Source of the DNA: Streptomyces zhaozhouensis
GTDB taxonomy: Bacteria; Actinomycetota; Actinomycetes; Streptomycetales; Streptomycetaceae
Direction of reading: 5' to 3'
NCBI RefSeq assembly: GCF_900230195.1
Contig: NZ_OCNE01000001.1
Coordinates: 248,001 to 312,000, forward strand
Length of the DNA stretch: 64,000 nucleotides
Made by a program: the position numbers and the translations under genes. The first letter of the stretch is position 1. Each line of letters opens with the position of its first letter. The notes below the pieces were generated by a model, which saw nothing but the letters and a program-made list of their open reading frames with translations, did no database searches and was not told the origin of the DNA. Shown piece after piece: positions 37,814 to 47,922 of this stretch.

Positions 37814-39234
37814 CGGGCGGCGACCTCACCATCGGCGTCGGCCGCGAGCCGCAGGGCCACCTGTTCCAGGCCCACCGCCCTGGACGCCTTCACCAGGACC
37901 ACGTCCCCCGGTCGCAACTGACCGCGCAGCAGCTCGACGGCTGCCTGTGCGTCGGACACACGCACCGACTCCTCACCCCACGAACCCTCGTTCTTGGCGC
38001 CCATGTCCAACCAGGCGGCCTCCTGACCGCCCACGGACACAAGCCTGTTGACGTTGAGTCGGACGGCCAGCCGTCCGACGGCGTCGTGCTCGGCGAACGC
38101 GTCGTCGCCGAGCTCGGCCATCTCGCCGAGCACCGCCCACGTGCGCCCGCCCCCGGGGCGGGCCGCACCCATGTGGACCAGCGTGCGCAGCGCGGCGCGC
38201 ATGGAGTCGGGGTTGGCGTTGTAGGCGTCGTTGACGATCACCACGCCGTCCGCTCGCTCGGTGACCTCCATCCGCCACTTCGAGAGCGGGCCCGCCTCGG
38301 CCAGGGTTTGCGCGATGGCCGAGGCGGACATGCCTACCTCATGCGCTACGGCCGCCGCGGCAAGCGCGTTCGACACATGGTGCTCACCGTACAACCGCAT
38401 CGTCACATCGGCGCACCCGGTGGGGGTTACGAGCGTGAACGCCGGACGGCCGTCGGGCGTCAGGCGCGCGTTCTCGGCGCGCACCCCGGCGTCCTCGGCC
38501 TCGCCGAAGAGCAGCACCCGCGCCCGGGTGCGCGCGCTCATCGCGCGGACCAGCGGGTCGTCGGCGTTGAGCACGGCCACGCCGCCCTCGTCGGCCGGCG
38601 GCAGCGACTCGACCAGCTCGCCCTTGGCGCGGGCGATGGTCTCGCGGCTGCCGAACTCGCCGATGTGCGCGGTGCCGACGTTGAGCACGGCGCCGATCCG
38701 GGGCGGGGTCAGCTCGGTGAGGGCCCGGATGTGGCCGACGCCCCTGGCGCCCATCTCCAGCACCAGGTGACGGGTCGACTCGTCGGCGGCCAGCACGGTC
38801 AGCGGCAGGCCGATCTCGTTGTTGTACGAGCCGGGCGTCCAGACCGTGGGCCCCGTCGTGCGCAGCAGTTGGGCGATCAGGTCCTTGGTGCTGGTCTTGC
38901 CGGCGGAGCCGGTGAGGGCGACCACCGTGGGGCGCGCCTCGCGCACCAGGTGCGCGGCCAGCGCGCTGAGCGCGGCGACCACGTCGTCCACCACCACGGC
39001 CGGCACGCCGACCGGCCGGCCGGCGAGCACCAGCGCGGCGCCGTCGGCGACGGCTCCGGCGGCGTAGTCGTGCCCGTCCACCCGCTCGCCTGGCAGCGCG
39101 GCGAAGAGCGATCCCGACTCGACCTTCCGGGAGTCGATGACCACGGGCCCGGTGACGCGCGGCGGATCGGGAGGTATGTCGTGCGGTACTCCCCGCACGA
39201 CCGTCGTGAGCTGATCAACGGATAGGGGGATCAC
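37810..39234 (-). CDS. murF: MurF, UDP-MurNAc-tripeptide:D-Ala-D-Ala ligase
   Basis: MurF adds D-Ala-D-Ala to complete the pentapeptide precursor. The 474-residue product begins V-I-P-L-S-V-D-Q-L and has the P-loop [11 protein letters not shown] near 110, [11 protein letters not shown] near 135 and [11 protein letters not shown] near 335. GTG at 39234 is one base after the murE stop, so ribosomes probably reinitiate. Longer upstream in-frame codons lie inside murE. The stop overlaps mraY. Confidence 0.96.
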   Translation of the reverse strand: MIPLSVDQLTTVVRGVPHDIPPDPPRVTGPVVIDSRKVESGSLFAALPGERVDGHDYAAGAVADGAALVLAGRPVGVPAVVVDDVVAALSALAAHLVREARPTVVALTGSAGKTSTKDLIAQLLRTTGPTVWTPGSYNNEIGLPLTVLAADESTRHLVLEMGARGVGHIRALTELTPPRIGAVLNVGTAHIGEFGSRETIARAKGELVESLPPADEGGVAVLNADDPLVRAMSARTRARVLLFGEAEDAGVRAENARLTPDGRPAFTLVTPTGCADVTMRLYGEHHVSNALAAAAVAHEVGMSASAIAQTLAEAGPLSKWRMEVTERADGVVIVNDAYNANPDSMRAALRTLVHMGAARPGGGRTWAVLGEMAELGDDAFAEHDAVGRLAVRLNVNRLVSVGGQEAAWLDMGAKNEGSWGEESVRVSDAQAAVELLRGQLRPGDVVLVKASRAVGLEQVALRLAADADGEVAAR

Positions 39235-39235
39235 T

Positions 39236-40918
39236 TCAGCGGGCCTCGCCTGGCGTCGGGTGGTCGGTCGGGGGACGGGATCGGTCGTCGGGGTGCGGCC
39301 GGGCGCCCGGCGCCTGGGCGCGTTCGATGGCGGAGCGCAGCTCGACACGGTCGTCGAACGGGCGGATCACGCCGGCGATGTCCTGGCCCTGCTCGTGGCC
39401 CTTGCCGGCGACCACCACGGTGTCGCCGGCCTCGGCGCGGGCCACGGCGACGGCGATGGCCGCGGCGCGGTCCTCCTCGACGAGGACGGTGCCGCGCTCG
39501 TGGACCGGCACCTCGGCGGCGCCGGCCAGCATCGCGGCCAGGATGGCCAACGGGTCCTCGGAGCGCGGGTTGTCCGAGGTCAGGACGGCGGTGTCGGCCA
39601 GCCGCGCGAGGGCGGCGCCCATCGCGGCGCGCTTGTGCGGGTCCCGGTCGCCGCCGCAGCCGAGCACGGCGTGCAGCCGGCCGTCGGTGACCTTGCGCAG
39701 CGCCTGGAGCACGGACTCCACGGCGGCGGGCTTGTGGGCGTAGTCGACGACGGCGAGATAGGGCTGGTCGGCGCGGACGCGCTCCAGCCGGCCCGGGACG
39801 CCGGGGACGGCGCCCACGCCGCGCGCGGCGGTCTCGGGATCGACGCCGGCGGCTTCCAGGGCGACGACGGCGGCCAGCGCGTTGGAGACGTTGAACGGAC
39901 CCGGCAGCGGCGCGCTGGCGCGCAGCGTGAGCCCGCCGGGGCCCAGCACGGTGAACGTGGAGCCCAGCGGGCCGAGTTCGACGTCGTCGGCGCGCCAGTC
40001 GGCGTCCGGGTGGCCCTCGGCCGAGTAGGTGGTGACCGGCACGCCGGCCTCGGCGGCCAGCCGGCGGCCCCACTCGTCGTCGATGTTGACGACGGCGGCC
40101 CGGGACCTGGCCTTGGTGAACAGCTGCGCCTTGGCCCTGAAGTAGTCCTCCATGTCGAGGTGGAAGTCCAGGTGCTCGGGGCTGAGGTTGGTGAAGACCG
40201 CGATGTCGAAGACGCAGCCGTCGACGCGGCCCATGGTCAGCGCGTGGCTGGAGACCTCCATGGCCACCGAGGCGACGCCGCGCTCCCGCATCACGGCGAA
40301 CAGCGCCTGGAGGTCGGTGGCCTCCGGGGTGGTGTGGGTGGACTTCACCCGTTCGTCGCCGATGCGGGTCTCGACGGTGCCGATGAGCCCCGTCGGCTCG
40401 CCGTCCTTGGCCGCCTCGCGCAGCCCGCCCTCGATCAGGTAGGCGGTGGTGGTCTTGCCCGCCGTTCCGGTGACGCCGATCTGGAGCAGGTCGGCGCCCG
40501 GCTCGTGGTAGATCGCGGCGGCCAGCGCGCCGATCGCGGCGCGCGGGTCGGCGACGGTGATCACCGGCAGCCCGGTGGCCTCGGCGCGCCCGGCGCCGCC
40601 GGGGTCGGTGAGCACGGCGACGGCGCCCAGGCTCGCGGCCTGGGCGGCGAAGTCGGCGCCGTGGAAGCGCGCCCCTGGCAGCGCGGCGTAGATGTCGCCG
40701 GGAAGCACCGCACGCGAGTCGTGGGTGATTCCGGTGACCGAGGGGCCTTCGGGGATCTCGGTGCCCAGCGGCCCGGCCAGGGCGGCCAGCGGCACCGGCC
40801 GCAGCTGCCGGGGACGGGGGGCCGCCGGTGAGTGATCAGCTTGTGCCACGGCGGTGAGCGTACCGGGCGGGCCGGGGGTGGAGCGAAACGAGGTGGACCG
40901 GTCGGTGGTGGTTCTCAC
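39236..40918 (-). CDS. murE: MurE, UDP-MurNAc-dipeptide:diaminopimelate ligase
   Basis: MurE adds diaminopimelate to the growing stem peptide; Streptomyces walls contain the LL-isomer. The 560-residue product has P-loop V-T-G-T-A-G-K-T-T-T near 150, T-T-P-E-A (near 198) and the DAP-recognition motif S-D-N-P-R-S-E-D-P near 465. A-G-K-G-H-E-Q-G-Q is near 515. GTG at 40918 gives an extra Thr/Ser-rich N-terminus of about 23 residues; the GTG at 40849 (V-A-Q-A-D-H) is an alternative without a better ribosome site. A 152-base gap to ftsI may hold an internal promoter. Confidence 0.95.
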   Translation of the reverse strand: MRTTTDRSTSFRSTPGPPGTLTAVAQADHSPAAPRPRQLRPVPLAALAGPLGTEIPEGPSVTGITHDSRAVLPGDIYAALPGARFHGADFAAQAASLGAVAVLTDPGGAGRAEATGLPVITVADPRAAIGALAAAIYHEPGADLLQIGVTGTAGKTTTAYLIEGGLREAAKDGEPTGLIGTVETRIGDERVKSTHTTPEATDLQALFAVMRERGVASVAMEVSSHALTMGRVDGCVFDIAVFTNLSPEHLDFHLDMEDYFRAKAQLFTKARSRAAVVNIDDEWGRRLAAEAGVPVTTYSAEGHPDADWRADDVELGPLGSTFTVLGPGGLTLRASAPLPGPFNVSNALAAVVALEAAGVDPETAARGVGAVPGVPGRLERVRADQPYLAVVDYAHKPAAVESVLQALRKVTDGRLHAVLGCGGDRDPHKRAAMGAALARLADTAVLTSDNPRSEDPLAILAAMLAGAAEVPVHERGTVLVEEDRAAAIAVAVARAEAGDTVVVAGKGHEQGQDIAGVIRPFDDRVELRSAIERAQAPGARPHPDDRSRPPTDHPTPGEAR

Positions 40919-41070
40919 GTGCCTGTGCTCCGCTTTCTTCGGTTCTCTCGCCGAGCGTGTCCTCGGGGCGCGCTCTCGGGGGTGGGATGGTGCGACCGCC
41001 CGCGCCGCGCGACGGCGGTGGTCGTCGCGGTCGGTCGGCCGCCACGCGGCTCGTCGGGGGGCGGGCCCCG

Positions 41071-42951
41071 CTACTCGTCCGGGTCGAAGGAGACGGGCAG
41101 TCCCCCGAACTCGGTTCCGGTGGGGGGCACCTGGAGCGCCCCCAGGGCGAACGCCATCACCTCGTTGAAGACGGGCCCGCAGACCTCGCTGCCGGTGTAG
41201 GCGCCCTCGGTCGGGTTCTGGACGGCGCAGTAGACCGTGACCCGCGGCTCGTCGGCGGGGGCGAAGCCGGCGAACGAGGAGGTGTAGCCGGAGTAGGCGC
41301 CGGTCTCCGGGTCCACCCGGTTGGAGGTACCGGTCTTGCCCGCGACCCGGTATCCGGGGATGCGGGCCGCGGCCCCGGTGCCGTCCTCGCTGGCGACCAC
41401 GGTCTCCAGCATCTCGCCGAGCTCGGCGGCGGTCTCCTCGCTGACCACGCGGGTCCGCTCGGGCTCGGTCGCCGCCTCGAACTGGCCGTCCGGGCCGCGC
41501 CAGCCGCGCACCAGGGTGGGGTCGATCCGCTCGCCGCCGTTGGCGACGGTGGAGTACACGGAGGCGGCCTGGACGGCGTTGATCGACAGGCCCTGTCCGA
41601 ACGGGATCGTGTACTGCTGCGAGGCGTTCCAGTCACCGGAGGGCGCCAGGATGCCGGCGGTCTCGCCGGGGAAGCCGAGCCCGGTGGGGCGGCCGAAGCC
41701 GAAGGCGTCCAGGTAGGAGTGGAGCGCCTCGTTGGCCTCGGGCTGGCTCTCGCCCAGCTGTTCCGCGGCGAGGATGGTGCCGATGTTGCTGGAGTGGGCG
41801 AGCACGCCGGCCAGGGTGAGGTAGAGGGTCTCGTGCTCCTCGTGGTCGGCGAAGTTCCGGTCGGCCCTGGGGAGGCGGTTGGGGACCGTGACGTGCGTGT
41901 CGGTGTCGGCGGCCTCCTCCTCCAGCACGGCGGCCATGGTGATGAGCTTGCTGGTCGAGCCCGGCTCGAAGGCGTCCTGGAGCGCCGGGTTGCCCAGCGC
42001 GTCGGGGTCGGCGGAGGCGACGTCGTTGGGGTCGTAGCCGGGGGCGTTGGCCAGCGCGAGGATCTCCCCGGTGGTGGTGTCCTGGACGACCACGTAGCCG
42101 CCGTCGGCGTCGGACTTCTCGACCTGCTCGCTGATCGCGTCCTGGGCCGCCCACTGGATGTCCCGGTCGAGGGTCAGCTCCATGTCGGAGCCGGGGACGG
42201 GAGGTTGCTCGCGTTCGCCCGCGGTGGGGACCCGTCGGCCGCCGGACTGCGCGTAGGTGATGGTGCCGTCCTCGCCGGACAGCTCCTCGTCGAGCTGGGC
42301 CTCCAGGCCGCCGGCGCCCTCGCCCTCGCTGTTGACGAAGCCGAGCACGGCGGCCGCCAGGTCCCGGTTGGGGTAGACGCGCTTGGCGGTCTCGGTGGCG
42401 AAGACGCCGGAGAGCACCTGGTCGCCGGTGCCCTTGCTGGCCTGCTCGGCGAGGGTGCCGCGCAGGTCGCGGATCTGGCGCCAGGTCTGCGGGGTCTGGG
42501 CCCTGGCGAGCACCACGTAGCGGTTCTCCGGGTCGTCGAGCAACGCGGCCAGCTCCGCCTCCTCGCGGCCGAGGATCGGCGCCAGCAGCGCGGCGGCCTG
42601 CTGGGGCGCGTCGGGGACGCCGGACTCCTCCTCGCTGAACAGCAGCGGGTCCGCGGTGATGTCGTAGGCGTCGACCGTGGTGGCCAGCGCGGTGCCGGAA
42701 CGGTCGGTGATGTCGCCGCGCTCCGCGGTCAACGGCACCGTCACATAGCGGTTGACCGCGGCCTTCTCCGTGTAGGAGGCGGCGCCGACGGCCTGCACCT
42801 GGACGAGGCGGACCGTGAAGGCCAGCATCACCAGCGTCAGGCCGACGCCGATCAGGCGCAGTCGCGGGCGGTGGCTGGCCAGCCGCAGCGCGCCGGCCTG
42901 GTCGCGCTCCGCGCGGCCGCCGCGGGGGCGGGGGGGCCGGGGGGAACTCAT
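41071..42951 (-). CDS. ftsI: FtsI/PBP3, septal transpeptidase
   Basis: FtsI crosslinks peptidoglycan at the septum with FtsW. The 626-residue class B penicillin-binding protein has a basic cytoplasmic start, one membrane helix (about 32-52) and a dimerisation domain with R-G-D-I-T-D-R near 78. The transpeptidase has active-site S-T-S-K (near 330), S-S-N (near 390) and K-T-G-T (near 536). Stop codon TAG region and the end F-D-P-D-E match the family. The ATG start has no strong SD within 10 bases. It lies 85 bases after ftsL. Confidence 0.96.
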   Translation of the reverse strand: MSSPRPPRPRGGRAERDQAGALRLASHRPRLRLIGVGLTLVMLAFTVRLVQVQAVGAASYTEKAAVNRYVTVPLTAERGDITDRSGTALATTVDAYDITADPLLFSEEESGVPDAPQQAAALLAPILGREEAELAALLDDPENRYVVLARAQTPQTWRQIRDLRGTLAEQASKGTGDQVLSGVFATETAKRVYPNRDLAAAVLGFVNSEGEGAGGLEAQLDEELSGEDGTITYAQSGGRRVPTAGEREQPPVPGSDMELTLDRDIQWAAQDAISEQVEKSDADGGYVVVQDTTTGEILALANAPGYDPNDVASADPDALGNPALQDAFEPGSTSKLITMAAVLEEEAADTDTHVTVPNRLPRADRNFADHEEHETLYLTLAGVLAHSSNIGTILAAEQLGESQPEANEALHSYLDAFGFGRPTGLGFPGETAGILAPSGDWNASQQYTIPFGQGLSINAVQAASVYSTVANGGERIDPTLVRGWRGPDGQFEAATEPERTRVVSEETAAELGEMLETVVASEDGTGAAARIPGYRVAGKTGTSNRVDPETGAYSGYTSSFAGFAPADEPRVTVYCAVQNPTEGAYTGSEVCGPVFNEVMAFALGALQVPPTGTEFGGLPVSFDPDE

Positions 42952-43036
42952 GGCGTCTCCGCTCCGCCGGGCGCCGCCCCGCCGGGCGCGCTGCCCGGCG
43001 CCGGGGTGGGGGCGGTGCCGGCCGGTCGGTGGTCGG

Positions 43037-43681
43037 TCACGGGGTCTGCGCTCCCTCGGCCGGGGGGAGCACGGGCTCGACCTCGGGGTCCCGCGTCCCG
43101 GCGGGGGCCTCGGGAGTCCCCGCCCCGACTCCGGGGTCGGGCGGGGGCGTCTCGGAGGGCTCGGCGCGCGGGTCGGCTACGCCGCCCTGGGGAACGACCT
43201 CGGTCGGCAGCTCCTGCGGCTCGCTCTCCCCGGACCCGCCGTCCTCGCCGTCCCCCGGGGCGTCGTCGTCCCCTGGCTCGGGCGGCGCCGGCGGTTCCGG
43301 GGCGGGGGTCGGCGACGCGTCGCCGAGCAGCGCGCCGTCCTCGCCGAGGAAGGCGGGCGGCCCGGCCGGCACCAGGCCCAGCTCCTCGGCGCGCTCGGCG
43401 AGCGCGCCGGGCGCCGAGTAGGCGTCGACCTCGGCCTGGAGGCGCTGCTGCTCGTCGGTCAGCTCCTGGGTCTCCCGGCGCAGCTCGCTCAGTTCGAAGG
43501 AGCCCTGGTTGAGCGACGCGTTGAGGATCAGCAGCGTCACCATGCCGGTGCCGAGCAGCACGACCACCAGCAGCACGAACGGGGTGCGGGCGGCCGTCGT
43601 GCCGCGCGCGGGCACCAGGCCGCCCAGCCGGTTCAGCCGGGTGAGCCCGGTGAGGGTGGTGAAGCGGTCGCGGTGGCTCAC
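43037..43681 (-). CDS. ftsL: Cell division protein FtsL-like, with acidic C-terminal tail
   Basis: This small bitopic protein of the FtsQLB complex has one membrane helix (about 34-54). It is followed by a short coiled coil with [10 protein letters not shown] and L-T-D-E-Q-Q-R-L-Q (about 60-100), then [14 protein letters not shown]. At 214 residues it is longer than classic FtsL (about 100-130) because of a tail of about 95 Pro/Glu/Asp-rich residues, probably disordered outside the cell. GTG at 43681 overlaps the rsmH stop (GTGA), so it is coupled. Assignment rests on topology and position, since FtsL sequences are weakly conserved. Confidence 0.88.
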   Translation of the reverse strand: MSHRDRFTTLTGLTRLNRLGGLVPARGTTAARTPFVLLVVVLLGTGMVTLLILNASLNQGSFELSELRRETQELTDEQQRLQAEVDAYSAPGALAERAEELGLVPAGPPAFLGEDGALLGDASPTPAPEPPAPPEPGDDDAPGDGEDGGSGESEPQELPTEVVPQGGVADPRAEPSETPPPDPGVGAGTPEAPAGTRDPEVEPVLPPAEGAQTP

Positions 43682-44652
43682 GCGCCCTCCCGTACGCGCT
43701 CGGCGGCGCGCAGTCGGGCGGGGGCGGCCCTGCGGTTGTCGGCGACCTCCCGCTCGGACGGCTGCTCGGCGCCCCGGGTGAGCAACCGGAGCCGGGGCTG
43801 GTACCGCTCGGGAACGACCGGGAGTTCGGCCGGCGCGGTGTGGGCGGCGCCCCGGGCGAGCACCCGCTTGACCAGGCGGTCCTCCAGCGAGTGGTAGGAG
43901 AGGACGGCGATCCGCCCGCCCAGGGCCAGGGCGTCGACGGCGGCCGGCAGCGCCCGTTCCAGAACGGCGAGTTCGCCGTTGACCTCGATGCGCAGGGCCT
44001 GGAAGGTGCGCTTGGCGGGGTTGCCGCCGGTGCGCTTGGCGGCCTGCGGAAGGGCGTCCCTGATGAGGGTGACCAGCTCTGCGCTGCCGGTCAGCGGCGC
44101 GGTGGCGCGGCGGCGCACGACGGCCTCGACGATGCGGCGGGCGAAGCGCTCCTCGCCGTAGGCCCGCAGCACGCGCACCAGCTCACCCGGCGGGTAGGTG
44201 TTGAGCACGTCGGCGGCGCTGGGCCCGGAGTCCTGGTCCATCCGCATGTCGAGCGGGGCGTCCCTGGCGTAGGCGAAGCCGCGCTCCTCCTCGTCCAGCT
44301 GCATCGAGGAGACGCCCAGGTCGAACAGGACGCCGGCCACCCTCGGGGTGCCCAGCCCGGCCAGCACGTCGGGGAGTTCGTCGTAGACGGCGGGCACCAG
44401 GGTGGCGCGCTCGCCGAAGCGGGCCAGCCGTTCGCCCGCCAGCCGCAGCGCCGCGCGGTCCCGGTCCAGGCCGACCAGCCGTACCTCGGGGAACGCGGTC
44501 AGCAGCGCCTCGCTGTGTCCGCCGAGCCCGAGCGTGCAGTCCACGACCACGGCACCCGGTGCCTCCAGCGCCGGACCCAGCAGCTCCACGCAGCGCTGGA
44601 GCATCACGGGGCGGTGCCGGACTTCCGGCGAACGGTCGTTGCTGGTCGTCAT
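43678..44652 (-). CDS. rsmH: RsmH, 16S rRNA (cytosine1402-N4)-methyltransferase
   Basis: RsmH (MraW) methylates C1402 of 16S rRNA in the decoding centre. The 324-residue product has R-H-R-P-V-M-L near 13, the SAM-binding [10 protein letters not shown] near 38, L-D-R-D near 64 and [10 protein letters not shown] near 272. ATG at 44652 has GGAAGG close upstream. It is the first gene of the division cluster here; no mraZ gene precedes it, as usual in Streptomyces. A good vegetative promoter candidate lies 116 bases upstream. Confidence 0.97.
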   Translation of the reverse strand: MTTSNDRSPEVRHRPVMLQRCVELLGPALEAPGAVVVDCTLGLGGHSEALLTAFPEVRLVGLDRDRAALRLAGERLARFGERATLVPAVYDELPDVLAGLGTPRVAGVLFDLGVSSMQLDEEERGFAYARDAPLDMRMDQDSGPSAADVLNTYPPGELVRVLRAYGEERFARRIVEAVVRRRATAPLTGSAELVTLIRDALPQAAKRTGGNPAKRTFQALRIEVNGELAVLERALPAAVDALALGGRIAVLSYHSLEDRLVKRVLARGAAHTAPAELPVVPERYQPRLRLLTRGAEQPSEREVADNRRAAPARLRAAERVREGA

Positions 44653-44767
44653 GCGCCTTCCGGGGAACCTTCGAGGGCCTTCGGCGGGGATTCGGAGAGG
44701 GTCGAAGGAGGACGTGCCGCCCGGGGGCGGGGTCGGCGCCCCTGGGGCGCGCCTCTCCGTGCGCGTC

Positions 44768-44795
44768 ACACTAGCCCACCTGCGTGCGCGGTCAA
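44768..44795 (-). promoter_or_regulatory. Candidate division-cluster promoter (TTGACC-N16-TAGTGT)
   Basis: On the minus strand TTGACC (44795-44790) and TAGTGT (44773-44768) are 16 bases apart, close to the vegetative consensus. A transcript would begin near 44761, giving a leader of about 110 bases before rsmH. This is the best-looking promoter in the window by eye. The rest of the 315-base gap to the carbonic anhydrase gene shows only a weak TACTAC (44952-44957) on the plus strand. Confidence 0.7.
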
Positions 44796-44967
44796 TCACT
44801 GAGGTTGCTCGGGCCCGGCGTTTCGGCGCAACCGGGGAGCGCGGGGGCGCCGCCCGGGCGAACGGCGGGGCGGGCGCGCGCCGTCGGGCGCGCCGTGGCC
44901 CGCGTTGTGAGCCGCGTCACCCGCATCCCCGCCATCCGGCGGCCCGGCGCGTACTACCGTCACGGCT

Positions 44968-45480
44968 ATGCCTAATTCGGTCACAGACGAGCTGGTCAGC
45001 GCCAACCACCGGTACGCCGAGGACTTCACCGACCCGGGTATGAACGCCCGCCCCGTACGCGGCGTGGCCATCGTGGCCTGCATGGACGCGCGGCTCGACC
45101 TGCACGCGGCGCTCGGCCTCGAACTGGGCGACTGCCACACGATCCGCAACGCGGGCGGAGTGGTCACCGACGACATCATCCGCTCCCTGACGATCAGTCA
45201 GCGCGCGCTCGGCACCCGTTCCGTGGTGCTGATCCACCACACCAACTGCGGCCTGGAGCAGCTCACCGAGGGGTTCAGGGACGAGCTGGAGAACGAGGTC
45301 GGGCAGAAGCCCAGCTGGGCCGTCGAGTCGTTCACGGACGTGGACCGGGACGTGCGCCAGTCCATGGCCCGTGTGCGCACATCGCCGTTTCTCCTCCACA
45401 CTGATGACGTACGCGGCTTCGTGTTCGATGTGACAAGCGGTCTGCTCAGGGAGATCGCCGCGTCCGAGGGCCAGGGCTGA
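44968..45480 (+). CDS. Beta-class carbonic anhydrase
   Basis: The 170-residue enzyme interconverts CO2 and bicarbonate. Zinc ligands are clear: Cys38 and Asp40 in A-C-M-D-A-R-L-D with Arg42, His91 and Cys94 in I-H-H-T-N-C-G. R-N-A-G-G is at 60-64. The compact length matches the small actinobacterial beta-CA group (about 165-200). It is divergent from rsmH. A weak -10-like TACTAC ends 10 bases before the ATG, and the strongest alternative ribosome site is not obvious, so a short or absent leader is possible. Confidence 0.94.
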   Translation: MPNSVTDELVSANHRYAEDFTDPGMNARPVRGVAIVACMDARLDLHAALGLELGDCHTIRNAGGVVTDDIIRSLTISQRALGTRSVVLIHHTNCGLEQLTEGFRDELENEVGQKPSWAVESFTDVDRDVRQSMARVRTSPFLLHTDDVRGFVFDVTSGLLREIAASEGQG

Positions 45481-45616
45481 GGTCGCGGCGCGCGCCCCGC
45501 GCATGGCGTCGGGCGCGCGCCGTGTACCGCGCCCCGTCCCGGACGGGGGCTCTTCGAGGTCCGATCGAGAGGCGTCGGGCCGGGCCGAAGCATGGACAAG
45601 GGCGGAGGATGGCCGG

Positions 45617-46608
<992 letters not shown>

Positions 46609-46609
<1 letters not shown>

Positions 46610-47922
46610 TGGCGACTCCCGGGCCCGGCGACGGCGCCGGGGGCGAGCCGAGCGGCGACGAGCCGGGGCCGCTGCGGGCGGCGTTCAGCGGGCTGACCAC
46701 GCGGGGGCGTTCGTTTCTCGCGGCGGGCGCGGCGGCGCTGGGATGCGCGTATCTGCTGGGGCAGGAGGACCTGTTGCGGGTCGGCGCGCTGCTGGTGGTG
46801 CTGCCCGTGGTGGCCGTGCTGGTGCTGCACCGCACGAGGAACCGGGTGACGGCGGCACGCCGCGTCGACCCGGTGCGGATGCCGGCCGGCGAGGAGGGCC
46901 GGGTCCGCCTCCAGCTGTCCAACGACGCGCGGCTGCCCAGCGGGATGCTGATGCTCCAGGACCACGTGCCGTACGTGCTGGGCCCCAAGCCCCGGTTCAC
47001 GCTGGAGCGGATCGAGCCGGGCGGGCGGCGTGAGGTGACCTACCGCATCCGCTCCGACCTGCGCGGGCGCTATCCGCTGGGGCCGCTCCAGCTGCGGCTC
47101 GCCGACCCGTTCGGGATGGTCGAGCTGACCCGTTCCTACCGGACGCGGAGCACGTTGACCGTGCTGCCGCCGGTCGAGCCGCTGCCGCCGGTGCGGTTCG
47201 GCGGGCTGGCGCGCGGGGACGGGGTGGGGACGCGGCGCTCGCTGGCCTCGGCCGGCGAGGACGACCTGATCCCGCGCGAGTACCGGCACGGCGACGACCT
47301 GCGGCGGGTGCACTGGCGCTCCACGGCGCACCGGGGCGCGCTGATGGTGCGCCGCGAGGAGGCGCCGCGCCGGGCGCGCTGCACCGTGCTGCTGGACACC
47401 CGGCGCGCCGGCTATGTGCTGGGCGGGGCGGCCGCGCCCTTCGAACGGGCCGTCGCCGGTGCCGCCTCCGCGCTCGCGCACCTGACGCGACAGGGCTACG
47501 AGGTGAGGCTGTTGACGGACGACGGCACCCAGCTGCCGGAGACGGGCGGGGAGGCCGCCGACCCGTACGAGCTGACCGGCCGGCTGCTGGACTTCCTGGC
47601 GGTGGTCGACTACGCGGACTCCGCCGGCTTCGAACCGGCGCTGGCCGCGCGGCCGGTCGGCGGCGACGAGCTGCTGCTGGCCTTTCTCGGCTCCGTCGAC
47701 CCGGTGCAGGCCGGGGTGCTGGGCCGGATGGCCGCCGGGGCCGGCGGCGCGGCGGCGTTCGTCGTCGCCGGCCAGCTGGACCCGTACGTCGAGGAGCAGA
47801 GGCTGAACGGGCTGCGGGGCAACGGCTGGACCGCGCTCCCCCACCACCCCGGCGTTCCGCTGGGCACGCTGTGGCAGCGGGCCGCCGTCGAGGTGGCGGC
47901 GCCCGGCGGTGGTCGGGGGTGA
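46609..47922 (+). CDS. DUF58 membrane protein
   Basis: The 437-residue protein has two N-terminal membrane helices (about 30-65) and a DUF58 domain with R-E-Y-R-H-G-D-D-L-R-R-V-H-W-R-S-T-A-H-R-G near 223-243, the family's best-conserved stretch. C-terminal residues form a VWA-like fold (L-L-D-T-R-R-A-G). It is co-translated with the moxR gene before it (TGATG) and the transglutaminase gene after it (GTGA overlap). The trio recurs widely in bacteria, with a role in envelope or protein maturation inferred but not defined. Confidence 0.92.
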
